Positions 13,303 through 26,054 of a stretch of 64,000 bases of DNA are shown one piece after another. The notes beneath the pieces were generated by a model. It saw only the letters and a list, made by a program, of their open reading frames with translations, did no database searches and was not told the origin of the DNA. Source of the DNA: Oopsacas minuta (Eukaryota > Porifera > Hexactinellida > Lyssacinosida > Leucopsacidae). A program made the position numbers and the translations under genes. The stretch is from contig JAKMXF010000077.1 of assembly GCA_024704765.1 (NCBI GenBank), forward strand, positions 573,220 to 637,219, given 5' to 3'. Position 1 is the stretch's first letter. The number at the start of each line of letters is the position of its first letter.

Positions 13303-13948
13303 ATTGAAGATAATAATACGTATATAATAGGTATTATACGTTCAATCTACAATTTTTCTAACGTAACTTATATTGGGCCGATTTTTGCAAAAGAAAATTG
13401 CATAATAACAGAAGTTCGCGAATTGTAAATGAGAAATATCAGCGTAGTTGGACGAATTATATAATACTTGATACTAATGTGATAAATACAAGTCCAAAAA
13501 TGTCAAAATCTCCTATTTCGAGATTCAATTGGCAGTGTTCGGAGAAACAACCCTTTACTAGAAAAGACCGGGACTGGTGGAAAAATTTTTTTTTCTGGTT
13601 TTTTCGGCCTTTCTTTGCTGACTAGGTAAAAATTTAGGTTACGTATAATTATTATGTTTCAGTGAAATGCTCAATACGATTTCAACAACAGTTTCATATC
13701 ACAACTCAACAAGATTTGACATCAGAGATCACATACATTTATCTTAGCATACTTTTGAATGCTGAACTCGAATCTGCAATCAGAATTTCTCTAGTACGTC
13801 TAGTTAAGCTGAAATCCAATATCCATTTTTTCAATAGTATAGCATTACCTAGTTACCAAATTGCCATATGAGCATGCCTATTTTAATTCAATTATCTGGA
13901 ATATAAATGACTTTACTTATTTGAATTCAAGCAAATCAAATTATAAAC

Positions 13949-15613
13949 ATGCATCGTAATTGTAGAACTCATCCCGACAATTTCTGTTACGTTTGTGGTC
14001 TTTTTTGCGTAAAATCACAAAGACGACCAATCACAAATCAATTAAAGAACATATACAAATTGTACTTCGAATGTCCACTTGGTGACCAAGACAAGTCGTG
14101 GGCACCACATGTCATAAGCACTTCTTGTTCAAGTGGACTACGTGATTGGTTGAACAAAAGGAAAGTTTCAATGCCATTTGCAATACCCATGGTCTGGAGG
14201 GAACAGAAAAATCACCTTGATGATTGTTACTTTTGCCTTATCGACATTACAGGATTCTCAGCCAAGAATAAGCACGCTCTTGTTTACCCAGACTTGGATT
14301 CTGCTCGCAGGCCAATTCCACACGACATCTCATTACCATTCCCAATTCCCAAGCCACAGCAAATTATAATCGGGTCTGATATGATGGAAGATGTCCATGC
14401 AGATTCTACAGATGCTATTTATGTCCCGGAAGATGAATTACTAGAGCCACAAACATATACATAGGGAGAATTGAATGACTTGGTCAGGGATCTAGACTTA
14501 TCTAAAGACAAAGCTGAACTACTTGCATCCAGGCTCAAACAGAAAAACCTACTCGACACAGATGTCCTAGTATCCCACTATCGCAAACGAAATTTCGATC
14601 TCGCTCAATACTACACCATTGATGGTCCACTGTGCTATTGTAATGATATCGAAGGACTCTATGCAAACCCTATTACAAGAACATTCTTCCTCTGATAGGC
14701 GCCTTTTCATTGACTCATCAAAACACAGTTTGAAAGCTGTTCTGTTGCATAACGGAAATCTAAAGCCTGGCGTTCCAATTGCTCACTCCGTCTATCTCAA
14801 AGTAACCTTCGTCAATTTGCAGGAAGTTTTGGAGGCAATACAGTCTAGAACACATATATAGAATATCTGCGGTGATCTGAAGATAAGCGGGCTATTGATG
14901 GGCTTGCAACAAGGTTTTACAAAGTATTGTTGTTTCCTATGTCTATGGGACAGCCGAGCAACTGGTGAACATTATAAAAAATATGATTGGCCGAAGAGAA
15001 CCTATGAAGTGGGGAAAACCAATTTACAGCATTCGCCATCGGTAGATCCAAACAAAGTTTTCTTACGCCCACTTCATATTAAACTTGGATTAATGAAAAC
15101 ATTCGTTAAAACAATGGGCAAAACAAATTCTGCGGGATTTCTGCATTTGGTGGCAAATTTCCGAAACTAACAGAGGCAAAGTTAAAAGAGGGAGTATTTG
15201 TAGGACCACAAATTAGACAAGTATTCCGAGATCCACATTTCGAGAAGACATTGTCCGAATTAGAAGTGACTGCTTGGAATTCTTTCAAAAGGGTTTATGA
15301 AAGCTTTTTAGGCAACAAGAAGTCGTCCAACTACACAGAAGGAGTGGAAACCTTGCTTAACGCATACGAGAAGATGGGCTGTCGCATGTCGCTAAAACTT
15401 CACTTCTTGCACTCTCACCTTGATTATTTCCCTGAGAACCTTGGTGCTGTAAGTGATGAACAGGCTGAGAGATTCCACCAAGACATACAAGAGATGGAAA
15501 CCCGATACCAAGGTTTCTGGAATGAGGGCATGATGTCAGATTACAGTTGGAGGCTCTTCAGAGATAATCCCAACAAGATATATAAAAGGAAGTCGTACTC
15601 TCAACACTTTTAA
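13949..15613 (+). pseudogene. Locus A: decayed copy of an unnamed cysteine-rich protein family
   Basis: A protein of about 550 residues can be followed through breaks. The N-terminal part (13949-14464) has a CYVCG knuckle, a second cysteine region, the motif MPFAIPMVWRE, and a second knuckle CYFC. It stops at TAG (14462-14464). The frame continues from ELNDLV (about 14471), shifts near 14680, meets a TAG near 14860, shifts again near 15150, and ends with the conserved block FLHSHLDYFPENLGAVSDEQ and a basic tail RKSYSQHF. Locus B at 40.7-42.4 kb is a homologue along its length. From memory, similar proteins are common in arthropod and cnidarian genomes as uncharacterised, transposon-like genes; I cannot name the family. 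It lies inside a receptor intron, on the opposite strand. Confidence 0.7.
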
Positions 15614-18453
15614 TTTAGTTAGCTACCTTTATACTTCTAGATGGATATGTATTTCCCCTTACTTTGTGAGTAGTTGATACATGCATGAATGTGAATAATT
15701 ATATGTAAGAGCTAGGGTAATAACTGATATTATCTTGGCATTAATCTAAAACATCGAAACGTTGATTTATTTCAGATGGCTATCATGTAAGAAGACAAAA
15801 AGACAGCCACTACCATAAAATAACAGGATAAATTTCGGAAATACATAAAAATCGTTGACTTGTAGATGGAAAAAAAAAAAACTGGACGTGCTGGAAAGAA
15901 TCTGAAAGCAGATTTGAATTCAGCGCAAAAACTAGCTTAGAAAATGTCAATCTAATACTTGATGAGAAAATGAAGTCAAATTTTGTTGACCTGTGTATTT
16001 TGCATATATTGTAGGTATTTCAGTTGTTTGTATAGTAAGAATTGTTTATACTTCATATCATTTTTTATTTGATTAGACTAAACTTATTAGTTACACCAGC
16101 AAGTTCTGCAGATAATGAAAACGAGGGTTTAGTGTAAAGGTATACAATCATTGCAAGATCAGAAACAGACTCAGCACACAAAGAGACATAAACAGGCATT
16201 TATCTACAGTGTCAATCGTGACACCAATGACGATGATTACGAGTTAGATGACCACGATGTAGATGATAACTATGATCATTGATGAAAATATCTAAATGAA
16301 TATTGATTAGTTATTACTGATATTCTCTTCCATAATATCATATCTAAACAAACATGTCAGTTGATTAAGCTGAGGCTCAATAAACTCTTTTCAACATTAG
16401 GAACCCAGTATAAAAGGTTTATTGTCCATAATTTCAACAACAAGAGTTATCAAATAGTAAAATCTCTTTAGAAATCAGTCACTTATATGCTGGCAGGAAG
16501 TAAAGTCACGAATGGTGATTATGGTTAAATGTGGTGTTTTCCAGGTGGTTTATTCAGACAAGCACTGTAACCTAGACGTATAATACGTATTTGATGTTAA
16601 ACTACGTGTATGATATAACTTAAAATAATACAATGCTCAGCATGGATTTGGCAAATGAAATATATTAACTAGTTCACAACCTAGGATACATTGACTTGAT
16701 CCATTATATACAAGTATACATGCAGAAATCATACCATAAGATCTAGCATTCGAATCAAGAATAATATATATACATTATCGAGTGTCCAAATATAAGGATA
16801 ATGACCCCTTCAGGGTCAACTTTGAACTATGTACTTCAATAGCATAGAGTAAAATAGCACATGATGAATATTTGGCTAGAGATAGATTGGTAAGGAGAAT
16901 TTACTCTGCACAACAGTCAGGGCCAGATTAGCGTATGTTGTAACCCGAGAAAAAATCCGCAACACAGCCCAAAGGAAGGCTTAGGCTTACCCCAGGGGGT
17001 AACTGTGTATGGAATCACTATTATATTCTTTGATATAATAGTAATTCTATAAAACTTTGCCTTGGATGGATAATTAGTTGCTAGTAAAAAATATTGTTTA
17101 GTGGCAAATCATCCAGGATAAAGGGGCACTCAGGACTAAAAGTTGAGAAAAATTACAAAAGTGGAGGCCACCCGTTAACTCGAAATTCGCTATCATTAAC
17201 AGGTTCCCTGGATGTGGCTGTATTTCTTTATGAAATATAAGATACATGAAATAGATCAATTCAAATGACTTCGTATACATTCCGAAAGATTCAAGTGGGT
17301 ATTGAGACTGACCAGCTCGATTCGACTTAAAGTATCAAGATCACGTGGGTGATAAAGTTGGGAACCACCATCAGTTGAATATTGTCAACTTTATACATAA
17401 ATGTAGTTTTGTTAGTTTAGACCAGGGGACGGTTCCAGGATTTTCAAACCGGGGGAAATCTAAATTTACAACAGTAAGTGGAGTCTGAGGAGCTGTAAGG
17501 CTGGGCCAGTATTATAAATATGGGATAATGCAGGTTGGTCCCCAAAGGGAGAGCCACAAAATGTGGAGATATTCCAGAAATAACTAATCTATCTAATTCT
17601 AGCGCAAGGAATTTTAGCATACCCTAAGTATATAACGACAATATAAGTGTTGTGTAAATTAGAACGACTCAGATAATTCTCGTTATTCGGAAATATTTCT
17701 TGAGGCGCTGAGAAATGCATAATTCAAATTCAAATATGTTGCTGCGATTATGAGGCGTCCAAAGGAGTCCGAACTCGCTAATGGGAAATATATATGTATA
17801 GCAAAAATAGTGTACAGTTCCGCAATTATTACATAAAAATCTTCAAATTGCATTAATCACACTCAGAAGAAAGACAATAATTAACTTATGAAAGAAATCT
17901 AAACTGTGTCCATACTTGTCATTGAAGGGCAATGGAACAAAATTTATGTTGAAAACTCCAAATTGTCAGAACAAGGCCCTGAGCAGTCTGGAACTTTAGT
18001 CACTGGCCAGGGAAGAATATATCATAGATTTCAAAAGATCAGTCAAATGTACCATTCAAGAGGTCCACTTTCCACACGAAACGATTGTGACGAAATGAAA
18101 AGTTCAGATTAGCGAGGGCCTCTTGCAATACGAAACTAGGATATGAATTTTACCCAACCCTAAATAGTATTTCAGCAGTTACACTAGTTTCAAATACATT
18201 ATTTTCCCCAATAAGCGTCGGGAGATAAAAATAGCTCCATATCTTAGAATGAAGTTTCTTTAAGCATATTATCGTAATTGAGGAAATCAATGTTGAAAGC
18301 GATCCGAATATCAGGATTCAATAATAGCAGCCTAAAAGAATATTGACAATATTCGAATTCTGTGGATAAAATATTGAACTATTCGGTTGTTAACTTGGTT
18401 TAAATATTTCATAATTAAAGAATTACAAAATTGTCACTAAATGTATATATGCA
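15614..18453. other. Intron-like AT-rich stretch
   Basis: No gene seen. It contains the right-hand copy of the 14-bp motif (16576-16589), a short acidic-looking open stretch near 16200-16280 that I cannot place, and ordinary AT-rich sequence. Confidence 0.4.
16576..16589. repeat. 14-bp motif flanking locus A, right
   Basis: Same 14 bases and orientation as 13289-13302. See the finding on possible element borders. Confidence 0.5.
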
Positions 18454-19797
18454 CAGGGTGTAACAAAAGTATTGTCATTTCATATAATGGATCAAACGTA
18501 AGCAAAATACAACAATTATTACATTATTACTTCCCAATATAGCCTCCTTGTCTTTCTAATACGAGTGCTACTTGCCTGGGCATACTAGAGACCCTAATTT
18601 ACAAAACATCTCCTGAAATACTACTCCATGCCTTTTCCAAATTTTTGATGAGGTTACTCACGGTGCTTGCTTGCTCAAACTCTTCCACCTTGTCATTCAG
18701 TATTGACCATAGGTTTTCAATGGGATTGAGGTCAGGTGAGTTCCCAGGCCACTTCGTTTTCTGCCAAAACGCTGGAAGATTCTATTTGCACCATTCTTGC
18801 GTTAGTTTGGCTGTGTGAACGGGAGCCCCGTCTTGCATAAAAATATCTCGGACATCTTTGAAGTCATGGCCCGCTGTAAAACCGATCCATTTTTGCTCTT
18901 CTATTGATCGCATCTTTGCAAGATCCAGCCAAAATCTTCGTACGATAGTACTCTCCATTAATAGTTTTCCCCTGAGGTATAACATGCAGCTCAGATAGGG
19001 CTTGGTGAGACATCAATGCCCCAAACGTGAACTTTCGCCGGAAATTTTATCTTTGTGCAGGGTTTGATTGAACCAGAATCCTTGCTCCAAACTTGGTCAT
19101 TCTGTCTGTTTGGGGTTGGAAACAATTCGAATGGAGATCCACCTGACCACAGAACTCTATTCCAATCTTCTATAGTCTATCCTCGTGTTTCTGGTCAAAT
19201 TCGATCCGGTTTTTTCTTCATTTTCAAGGTCAATCGAGGCCTTTTCGGCCTTTTAAATGGCGTAGTACCTAGAGACTTTCTTAAATACCGATGTACAGAG
19301 GTGTGAGAGACATCACAACCTCTTCTGGTTAATCTCAGAGCTAGCTTTCGTGTAGATTGCCTTCTCTTCCCCAAAGACTTTGCGATGACAATTTTCGCAA
19401 CTCTATCAATTTTCGGCGGACGTCGAGACTTAGGCTTTGATTCCATTGAAAATCCCAATTTATCGCCAAGCCCCCATCTCTGAACTGATCGAATATTGAC
19501 ATTCCACACTTGAGCAACCTTTTTAGGCATTTCTCCTGCTTTAATCATCCTCAATGCCTGAGATCTTAAAGATAATCCGTAATCCTGGACATTCATATCA
19601 CAACAATTAAGTAGAAGTTTCCAAAATCACGAAAATAATTCCAAAAATATATTTATGTAAGATTTGACTCCACACGAGTTTAACTAAGTAGTATAAACAC
19701 ATATTTACTGAGAGAAATCAATTGCGAGGGCTGTATACGAATGTGGAATTTGAATTTAATGTATAGTAAATGACGACAATACTTTTGTTATACCCTA
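18454..19797 (-). mobile_element. Tc1-like element, DD37E type, inactive
   Basis: Terminal inverted repeats: cagggtgtaacaaaagtatt at the left; the right end, inverted, is tagggtataacaaaagtatt, followed by a TA. The left flank is CA instead of TA. The element is 1344 bases and carries a transposase remnant on the minus strand. It sits in the 13-kb receptor intron in the same direction as the receptor gene. Confidence 0.8.
18527..19596 (-). pseudogene. Tc1-like DD37E transposase remnant
   Basis: The N-terminal 133 residues (19596-19195) hold paired helix-turn-helix DNA-binding regions (SLRSQALRMIKAGEMPKKVA, then SVQRW and a basic linker) and end at TGA. The catalytic domain continues in other frames: VLWSGGSPFELF, where an aspartate is expected at the first G, then FMQDGAPVHTA with the second aspartate, an in-frame TAG, and WPGNSPDLNPIENLWS with the glutamate. 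Thirty-seven positions separate the second D and the E, so this is the DD37E subtype (as in the Traveler/TRT group), not DD34E. The C-terminal frame ends at 18527. The D-to-G change alone would abolish cleavage. Confidence 0.8.
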
Positions 19798-21449
19798 TAT
19801 ACTAACACAAGAATATATATATATATGTTTCTAATGTATACAGATAAATGTTGCGTAATATATTTGAATTCATATGTGAATATTTGTATGCGACAATTAA
19901 AAAAATGATTTAAGAATATATTGATTCCGAAATCAAAACTAGAAAATTCCAATTTAATGGAAATGTATTCAAGAACATGGTTTTAAAACAAGCTCATGGC
20001 AGGATATTGGAGGGTTCTTATATATAAATTTGGCGAGGATAACGTATAGAATGGAAAAATTCTTGAACGAAGATACTCGCGATATGGTTATTTTCGGAAT
20101 AAATTTAGGTTTGAAATTTTACTTGTCGAAGTTGGAAACATGCTTGATATTGTGTACCACCTAATATCGTAAGAAGAGGACCGCATCTACTCCTCACAAT
20201 TCACTTTATGCAAAGTTACAATTCTTAATACATCTCAGTCTGCAGTAGTATATTCAAATCAGTGTGCCGACACTTTGTTATGAGCCAGAAATTCTATTTT
20301 TCAGATTGGAAAAAGAAAGTAGTATGGAATGCTAGTTATCCTTGCAAGAAATAACGAATTAAGATACAAAATACATATAGATGGGATTAGTGGATACATT
20401 CGAGTCAAGCGCATAAGATTACATATATGATGATCTAAATAATGGTCCGAATGTAAACGCTATCATAGATGCCAATCTGTAAGTGGGGATCTCAACTAAA
20501 AAGGCGAGAGATTTGAAATTTCTGGAACTAATATTACAGTGGAGGAGATAAATATGGGAAGAGATGCATTGCAGATCCAGGAATATTGGTGGGGATAATC
20601 ATCCGCCTGAGAGTTGGGCGCTGGAAGCTCCAAGCGGTGTACAAGGCAAAGCCCATGGATAACAAGCCTATTAGTCACAACATTCGTCGCCTTTCTAGTG
20701 TCAGGTAACTTCGAATATCGAAATTAATTCTCTCAACTGCGTAATATACACTTGGCATGGAAGGATTTAGATTGACTATGTAAGTACATTCTCTCATTGT
20801 GTATATCAATATGTTCCATATATATGCACGAGGATATATTCAAATATATTAACTACGTATAACTTTTGATTTATTATGTGAATGTATATTGGTAGGGGGA
20901 TATATCTCCATTATCACCCCTGGATCCGAGAATGGTGAGATATTCGATATAGAGAAAGGAAAATATTGCCTCTAGGTAACCCCGAAGAGGTGGCATCTCT
21001 GTCCTATTCCCAAGATCTATGCATTCTGAAAACGTCTTATGAAAATGGAGATCTAAATGCACTTAAAGGCAAAAAGAATGAATTCAATTGATACTGTTTA
21101 TGATGAATAATGAATTCGATAGAATACATTTTCAACTATCAATGTTATCACAGTTTTGATTCATACAAAAACGCAAATTGAAATTCCAAGTAAGTATATC
21201 GTTTAATAAGAATAAAGTGCTTAGACAGAAAATTATTAATATATATGCAGGGGTAGAGTAGCATTCAAAATCTCCATTCATTTCACATAGGAAACATCCA
21301 AATTGTGGGATACAACAGAGTGCAGCCTAAATAATGGTGACGAATAGAAATATATCAATACCTTAAAAATTACTAACCAAAACCTAGAATGATCAGAAAG
21401 AATTGGTGGTTTTCGCCACCTTGAAATAGTGTAAATACATTATACAAAC
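19798..21449. other. Intron-like AT-rich stretch
   Basis: No gene seen; two minus-strand open stretches (20496-20678, 20874-21062) have no recognisable protein and no convincing splice sites. Short at-repeats occur near 19815. Confidence 0.4.
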
Positions 21450-21579
21450 CTTGAGAAGATAAATGCAACAAGAACCAGCACAACACATAAAAACAGTAAT
21501 AGGATTATCAAGAATCCTGAAACCATACCATAGATAACATTTGTATCCAAATTATGAGAGGTCTTTTCGATAGGTATAT
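21450..21579 (-). CDS. Receptor exon: transmembrane segment
   Basis: This 130-base exon (2 + 42 codons + 2) has a strong acceptor (tctttatctctatttag) and donor gtttgt. After a short polar stalk it encodes a continuous hydrophobic helix of about 22 residues, beginning GMVSGFLIILLLFLC and ending LVAFIFS, which is long enough to cross a membrane once. The arginine completed by the next exon and its lysine form a stop-transfer signal, placing the N-terminal FN3 side outside and the tail inside. This is the clearest host coding exon in the window. Confidence 0.75.
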
Positions 21580-23096
21580 CTAAATAGAGATAAAGACAAA
21601 ATCAAAGGATACAGATTGAAAATAGCCAAAATCACTCCGAATTATGAAACATGTCAGCTGTCGAAGAGAGTATCTACTCAAGAAATATTATCACTGAAAA
21701 TATTTCATGAAAATCGAGAGAATGAACATCATGATATTGTATTTCAAATCGACACTCATTATTCGAAATTTTCCACAGGAGATACAACGTAAAATGTAGA
21801 TACTATACATACTAGCGCTCTCCACTTGCGAGGTCGCTGCGTGACTGACCTCGGCATTTGGTGATAAGGATTTCGCTCTAGTATTCAATAGCAATATATA
21901 TCAAAGTTATTTTGCTAGAACAGTATGGGATGTACTCGGGTCTATGTGCCGCGAATAGAAAATAGATGAAATTCTTTTGAATTAATTATCCATGGTTGAT
22001 TCCAATTGCGTCACATATGAGTTGCAAGTAGCATTTGGTTATTAATCTCCATACACAAAGCCTTAAGGGATCTAGTAATTCTCAAAATTTTCGAAATACG
22101 GAGAATTTTCAATTTTTGGTCGAAAAGCCAAAATTATTCAACGATTAGTTTCAGGCATGCCAGTCCTCTGACTATCACGTTAATTCCCTCAAATCTCTCG
22201 CTATTTCAAATGCTATATAATTAAGAATTTATAGATGAAATTTGGATACTTTAGGATTCTTAGTGTGCATTGGATAATCTAAGTTTTCACAATTAAGAAA
22301 TAATAAACAAGGGGCCTCAAAAAGTTTGTTGTTTGAGATGAATGGATTATATCATGTTACCCAATGTTCTTAAGTTGGTTATGTTTGGAAAATCATTCAA
22401 TTATCTCTGACGCTTTTCGGGATAATCAATGTGTATATCCATGGCTTTGGTGATCATAAAATCAGACACTGTTCTAAATTAAAGTAATAATAAAGTCACC
22501 ATCCAATTTCGTTACAAGCCACTAATACGTTTTTGAGAACCACTAAACTTAACAGGAACATTCTTTGAATGTAATCACAAATAAGAACAATAATGGGATT
22601 GCAAACTAAATTTAGCCATTGCACAAACATTTTTAAGGATGCCGCTGGGGATTAAGAAGGATTTGTTGATTCACTAATAGTATTGTATGGATAGCCCTTG
22701 AAGAAGTTACCATGGATCTTAGTGCAATATTAAATTCCCCGATAGAGTGTTAAGCAAAATTCGCATCTGGGACATTCAACAACAAATTTATCCAAGAATT
22801 TAGTTTCTGAAGGCCTTATCCCAGAATGATCTTCAAATATCCATTGGCATATTCATAAAATCTCTGATAAAATTAGAATTAATTCGTCATATATTTGTCA
22901 AAGATCGCTCAATGACTGTTTCTGAGGTACTAGCATAGCAAAAGACAGAAATACGGCATTTTAGTAATAATTTAAAGTTACCATATGAAGTTCATCCAAC
23001 GAAAATCAATGCTGTATATATCCTAGAATATATCTCAGGAAAGCAGTGTTGCTCAATATCTTCCTGGAAATTATGGGTTACTTCGAACATTCTTAC
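21580..23096. other. Intron-like AT-rich stretch
   Basis: Between the membrane exon and the linker exon. No gene or bounded element seen. Confidence 0.35.
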
Positions 23097-23133
23097 TTGA
23101 AAATGAGAGAGAGTCACAATATATTAGTATCCC
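23097..23133 (-). CDS. Receptor exon: linker between FN3 repeat and membrane segment
   Basis: A 37-base exon with acceptor ttccaaattag and donor gtaaga, read as GILIYCDSLSFS plus one base. Only this frame is open. It joins phase 0 of the exon at 47.6 kb to the two leading bases of the membrane exon, completing the last FN3 strand and the start of the stalk. A 37-base open stretch is common by chance, so the support is the double phase match and the consensus splice sites. Confidence 0.45.
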
Positions 23134-24398
23134 CTAATTTGGAATCCAGATTGTGGAAGTTTATACAAACATAACGAAAAGAATACGGAATAGTGGGGTT
23201 TACTCTGCATGGTAAAACTCATCCATTACTGGATTCAATTTTAGAGTTTTGTCAAAAGTTCAAATTCAAGGATAAATTCTCAAACTATAGAATATCTTGA
23301 CAAAACCCTTACGAGCTTTTGCAATTTTCACGATTCAGAAACATTCAGGTGGGTAAAACCTTTCACAAACAAGTGGTTGAGCTTGGCAAATTCATAGAAT
23401 CATAGACACAACCTTGGAAAATAAAATAGGTTGATATTTATGAGATATTAATGAATTAAAATATGTATATAATGTAATATGGAATAATCTGATGTAAGGA
23501 AAAAATAATAGATAAGTGATCTCAGAAGTATACGAATGACAAAGCTTTTCTAGTGCCCTCGTATAAATAAAATTGACTACCAAATATGATAGACTCGAAA
23601 TAATCCATGGTACAAGAATATATGGTTAGTGACCAGGCTATAGTTACGTAGGCTGTGACCATGATTAATTGTAACTAGATTTATAAATTAGAGAAATTCT
23701 GATCATCTTAATCCATGCAAAAGCTTGGCCATATACCGTGATGTACATCATAACGCTATATCAATCACATAAAGTGAATATATATTAGAAAATACATACA
23801 CAGAATGTAGATTCAAGAAAACGTGGAAGTGACAAAACAATGATAAGGTAGGAGCGAAAAGTCGCAAAACCGCATGAAAAAGACATTAAGTGGATGGATA
23901 TGTATAAATGTAAACTGAACTCGCTTAGTGGCACCGAACAATGGGTAATTCAATTGGGCAGAAGTTTTTGGAATCAAGTTTTGCCATATTCATGAGATGT
24001 TCCTGCGTCGCTAGAAAGGAAATCCTAAATTTTGCAAGTGGTCACCTCAATGAAGGGAAATTTGAAGTGTTGACAAACATCTCATAAAGTTTGGTTGAAT
24101 ATACAGCATTGAAGGTTTATGCAAATGCAAATGTTGAAAAATGGGTCCGAAGTGGAATCTAAAGAGGATGCAAACTAAAATCGCTATAAAGCCAAAATCG
24201 CGTCACTTTAAATCTAGAGATTCATAAGCTCGGCTAATAAAATCTATGAGAAAATTATCAGGATTCCAAATCCAACCACAAGACAAAATAATTTGGCATC
24301 GAGACTGTTTCATTAAGAGGTGGCATTGCCGATCCAATTAAAGCTAGGAGAAGGAGCAGTAGTACCCTCCAAATGATGAGCGTGTAAGACACCAAGCT
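23134..24398. other. Intron-like AT-rich stretch
   Basis: Start of the 24-kb receptor intron. A minus-strand open stretch (23392-23583) has no recognisable product. No repeat with clear borders. Confidence 0.35.
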
Positions 24399-26054
24399 CA
24401 GTGGCGTAGACAGTACCTTCCCGAGTGGACAGCTTGCCCACCCGCAGCAAAGAAAATGAGCAAATTGAACAATTGAGGAAGTAGAAGAATGAAAAGACAC
24501 TACTCGAAAATTGGGATATTATAGGTACTTCGTTAACAGCAGTTTGATTTTATTTATAGTGAGTATTAGTCATTGGGCTTCTTTTTTCAAATTTATCGCT
24601 CGAAGAATTATTGTCTTTGAGATATATTTTTTCAATACTTAGAGCTGAGTGGTCTGGAATTTTTTGTACAGCGCTTGTTTTGCACTTAGGCCAATTGTAT
24701 ACTTTGTATTACAGAAATGTCTCAGTGACCAAAATTTACATTATAGTCTTTATCGCTAGCTACATCATGTCAAGCAAAGTAAATTAGAATGTGGCTATCG
24801 TGGTGTAACAATGAGGAGAGATAATTTGGATAGACATAACAAGAAAAAACATATAGAGTTACCAGTTAGAGAGTAAGTTCGCAAGGGCTCTACAGCTATT
24901 GTATCTACATTTCCTACTACTAATAGGCCAAGGGTGGAAGAGACTGACAACATTGACAGCTAGATAAGGTTGCTCCAAATGACAATGGCAGTGAAAGTGA
25001 AAGAATTGGCTTAGAAGATCCAATCCCGAGATTTTCCTATACCAAAATCCCATCTATGTCGCCTGTGCTTATGGGGATACTCCTTTAGTTCCAAAGAAGA
25101 CTATCTTCAAGTATATTTAAAAGGTACCATAGATGGGAATAAGAGATGGTTTAGAAAATGGAATTGGAACAGCTGACAATAGTGAAGGAGTGGGTGGTGA
25201 ACCATCAATTTCCAATCCCCATCATCCTGTTACATCTTCTGCAATTAACAAGTCTACTCCCTTTTTTGATAAAACACATCCATTCCAACTGATCCTGCTA
25301 ATTTTATCAACGAATCAATGACACCACAATTGTGTGAGAACTCCTGGATGGAGGACTTTGTCAGCTAAGCTTAAATGAAGCATATGACTTTAAGAAAAAC
25401 GAAAATGGGCGCCGATTCTCACGACAGTGGTATAAGCCTAAACTTAAAAATGGAATGCAATCTTACCGAGATTGGTTGGTATATTTACCCATTAATGACA
25501 GAGCATATTGCTCACTTGTTGGCTATTTTCGAATAAAAGCCTTCCAGACTATGAATCAAACTTCGGTGAACCAAAATTCTGTTGTAATAGATCGAGAGAT
25601 GCAACTAAAACTTCGCACATCATGAAGCATGTAGAGTGCAATTTTGAAAGATCAATAGATTCAAAAAGTTATATTCATCTATTCTAATAGTATAGTAAAA
25701 ATGCATCATGTAGCTTTTAATTTATGTGTTGCTGTTTTCTTCACCGTAAAGCCCTGCAGCCAAAGCTCGATAGAATTAAGGTGATATATGGTGTGAGAAA
25801 AATGGAAGATATTCGTCGGGTGTGATTCTCCCCTTTGCTAATCAATCAGTCACCAAGTGTCACTATTTCATTGTTGCTGTAATTGTTGTATGAAAATAGG
25901 CTGAATTAAGATCTAGGGAGAGTCGTATATGATATGATGCGGCAATGCTTTGGTTAGGACCCAAGGATGTTTTGCTTTCTTTAGCTCTCAAAACCCATTC
26001 TGAAAAATTTGCAAACTTTGCCCACCCGGGATTGTGAGGCTGGCTACGCCCCTG
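24399..26054 (+). mobile_element. hAT-type element remnant
   Basis: Left end cagtggcgtagacag and right end ctggctacgcccctg are inverse copies with two mismatches. The subterminal sequences tgcccacccgc and tgcccacccgg also mirror each other, in inverted orientation. The 8-bp flanks (accaagct and tctgacct) do not match well, so the duplication is eroded or one border is off. Inside are pieces of a hAT transposase with the TTF-type N-terminus. Length 1656 bases, short for an autonomous hAT, so internally deleted. Confidence 0.65.
25133..25623 (+). pseudogene. hAT transposase fragment, TTF-type zinc-finger region
   Basis: Two frames are needed. The first gives FFDKTHPF and, after a shift, PANFINESMTPQLC, which matches the low-complexity lead-in of TTF/ZMYM-type hAT transposases. 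From about 25386 the other frame reads GRRFSRQWYKPKL, then YRDWLVYLPINDRAYCSL, the family pattern in which an arginine-phenylalanine-tryptophan-tyrosine block is followed by WLxYSP and a zinc-binding cysteine; the paired second cysteine is missing. It ends at a TGA near 25623. The RNase-H catalytic part is absent. Confidence 0.65.

Larger units (their letters stand above)
8464..13948. other. Intron-like stretch with MITE, repeat and hairpins
   Basis: Holds a hAT-like MITE (9683-10268), a copy of repeat R (11190-11610) and a pair of GC-rich hairpins (12790-12876). Otherwise AT-rich sequence with no supportable gene. Confidence 0.5.

Noticed and set aside
24258-24500. 80-codon minus-strand frame rich in leucine
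   Set aside because: It is a reading across the end of the hAT element and has no protein-like features beyond hydrophobicity.
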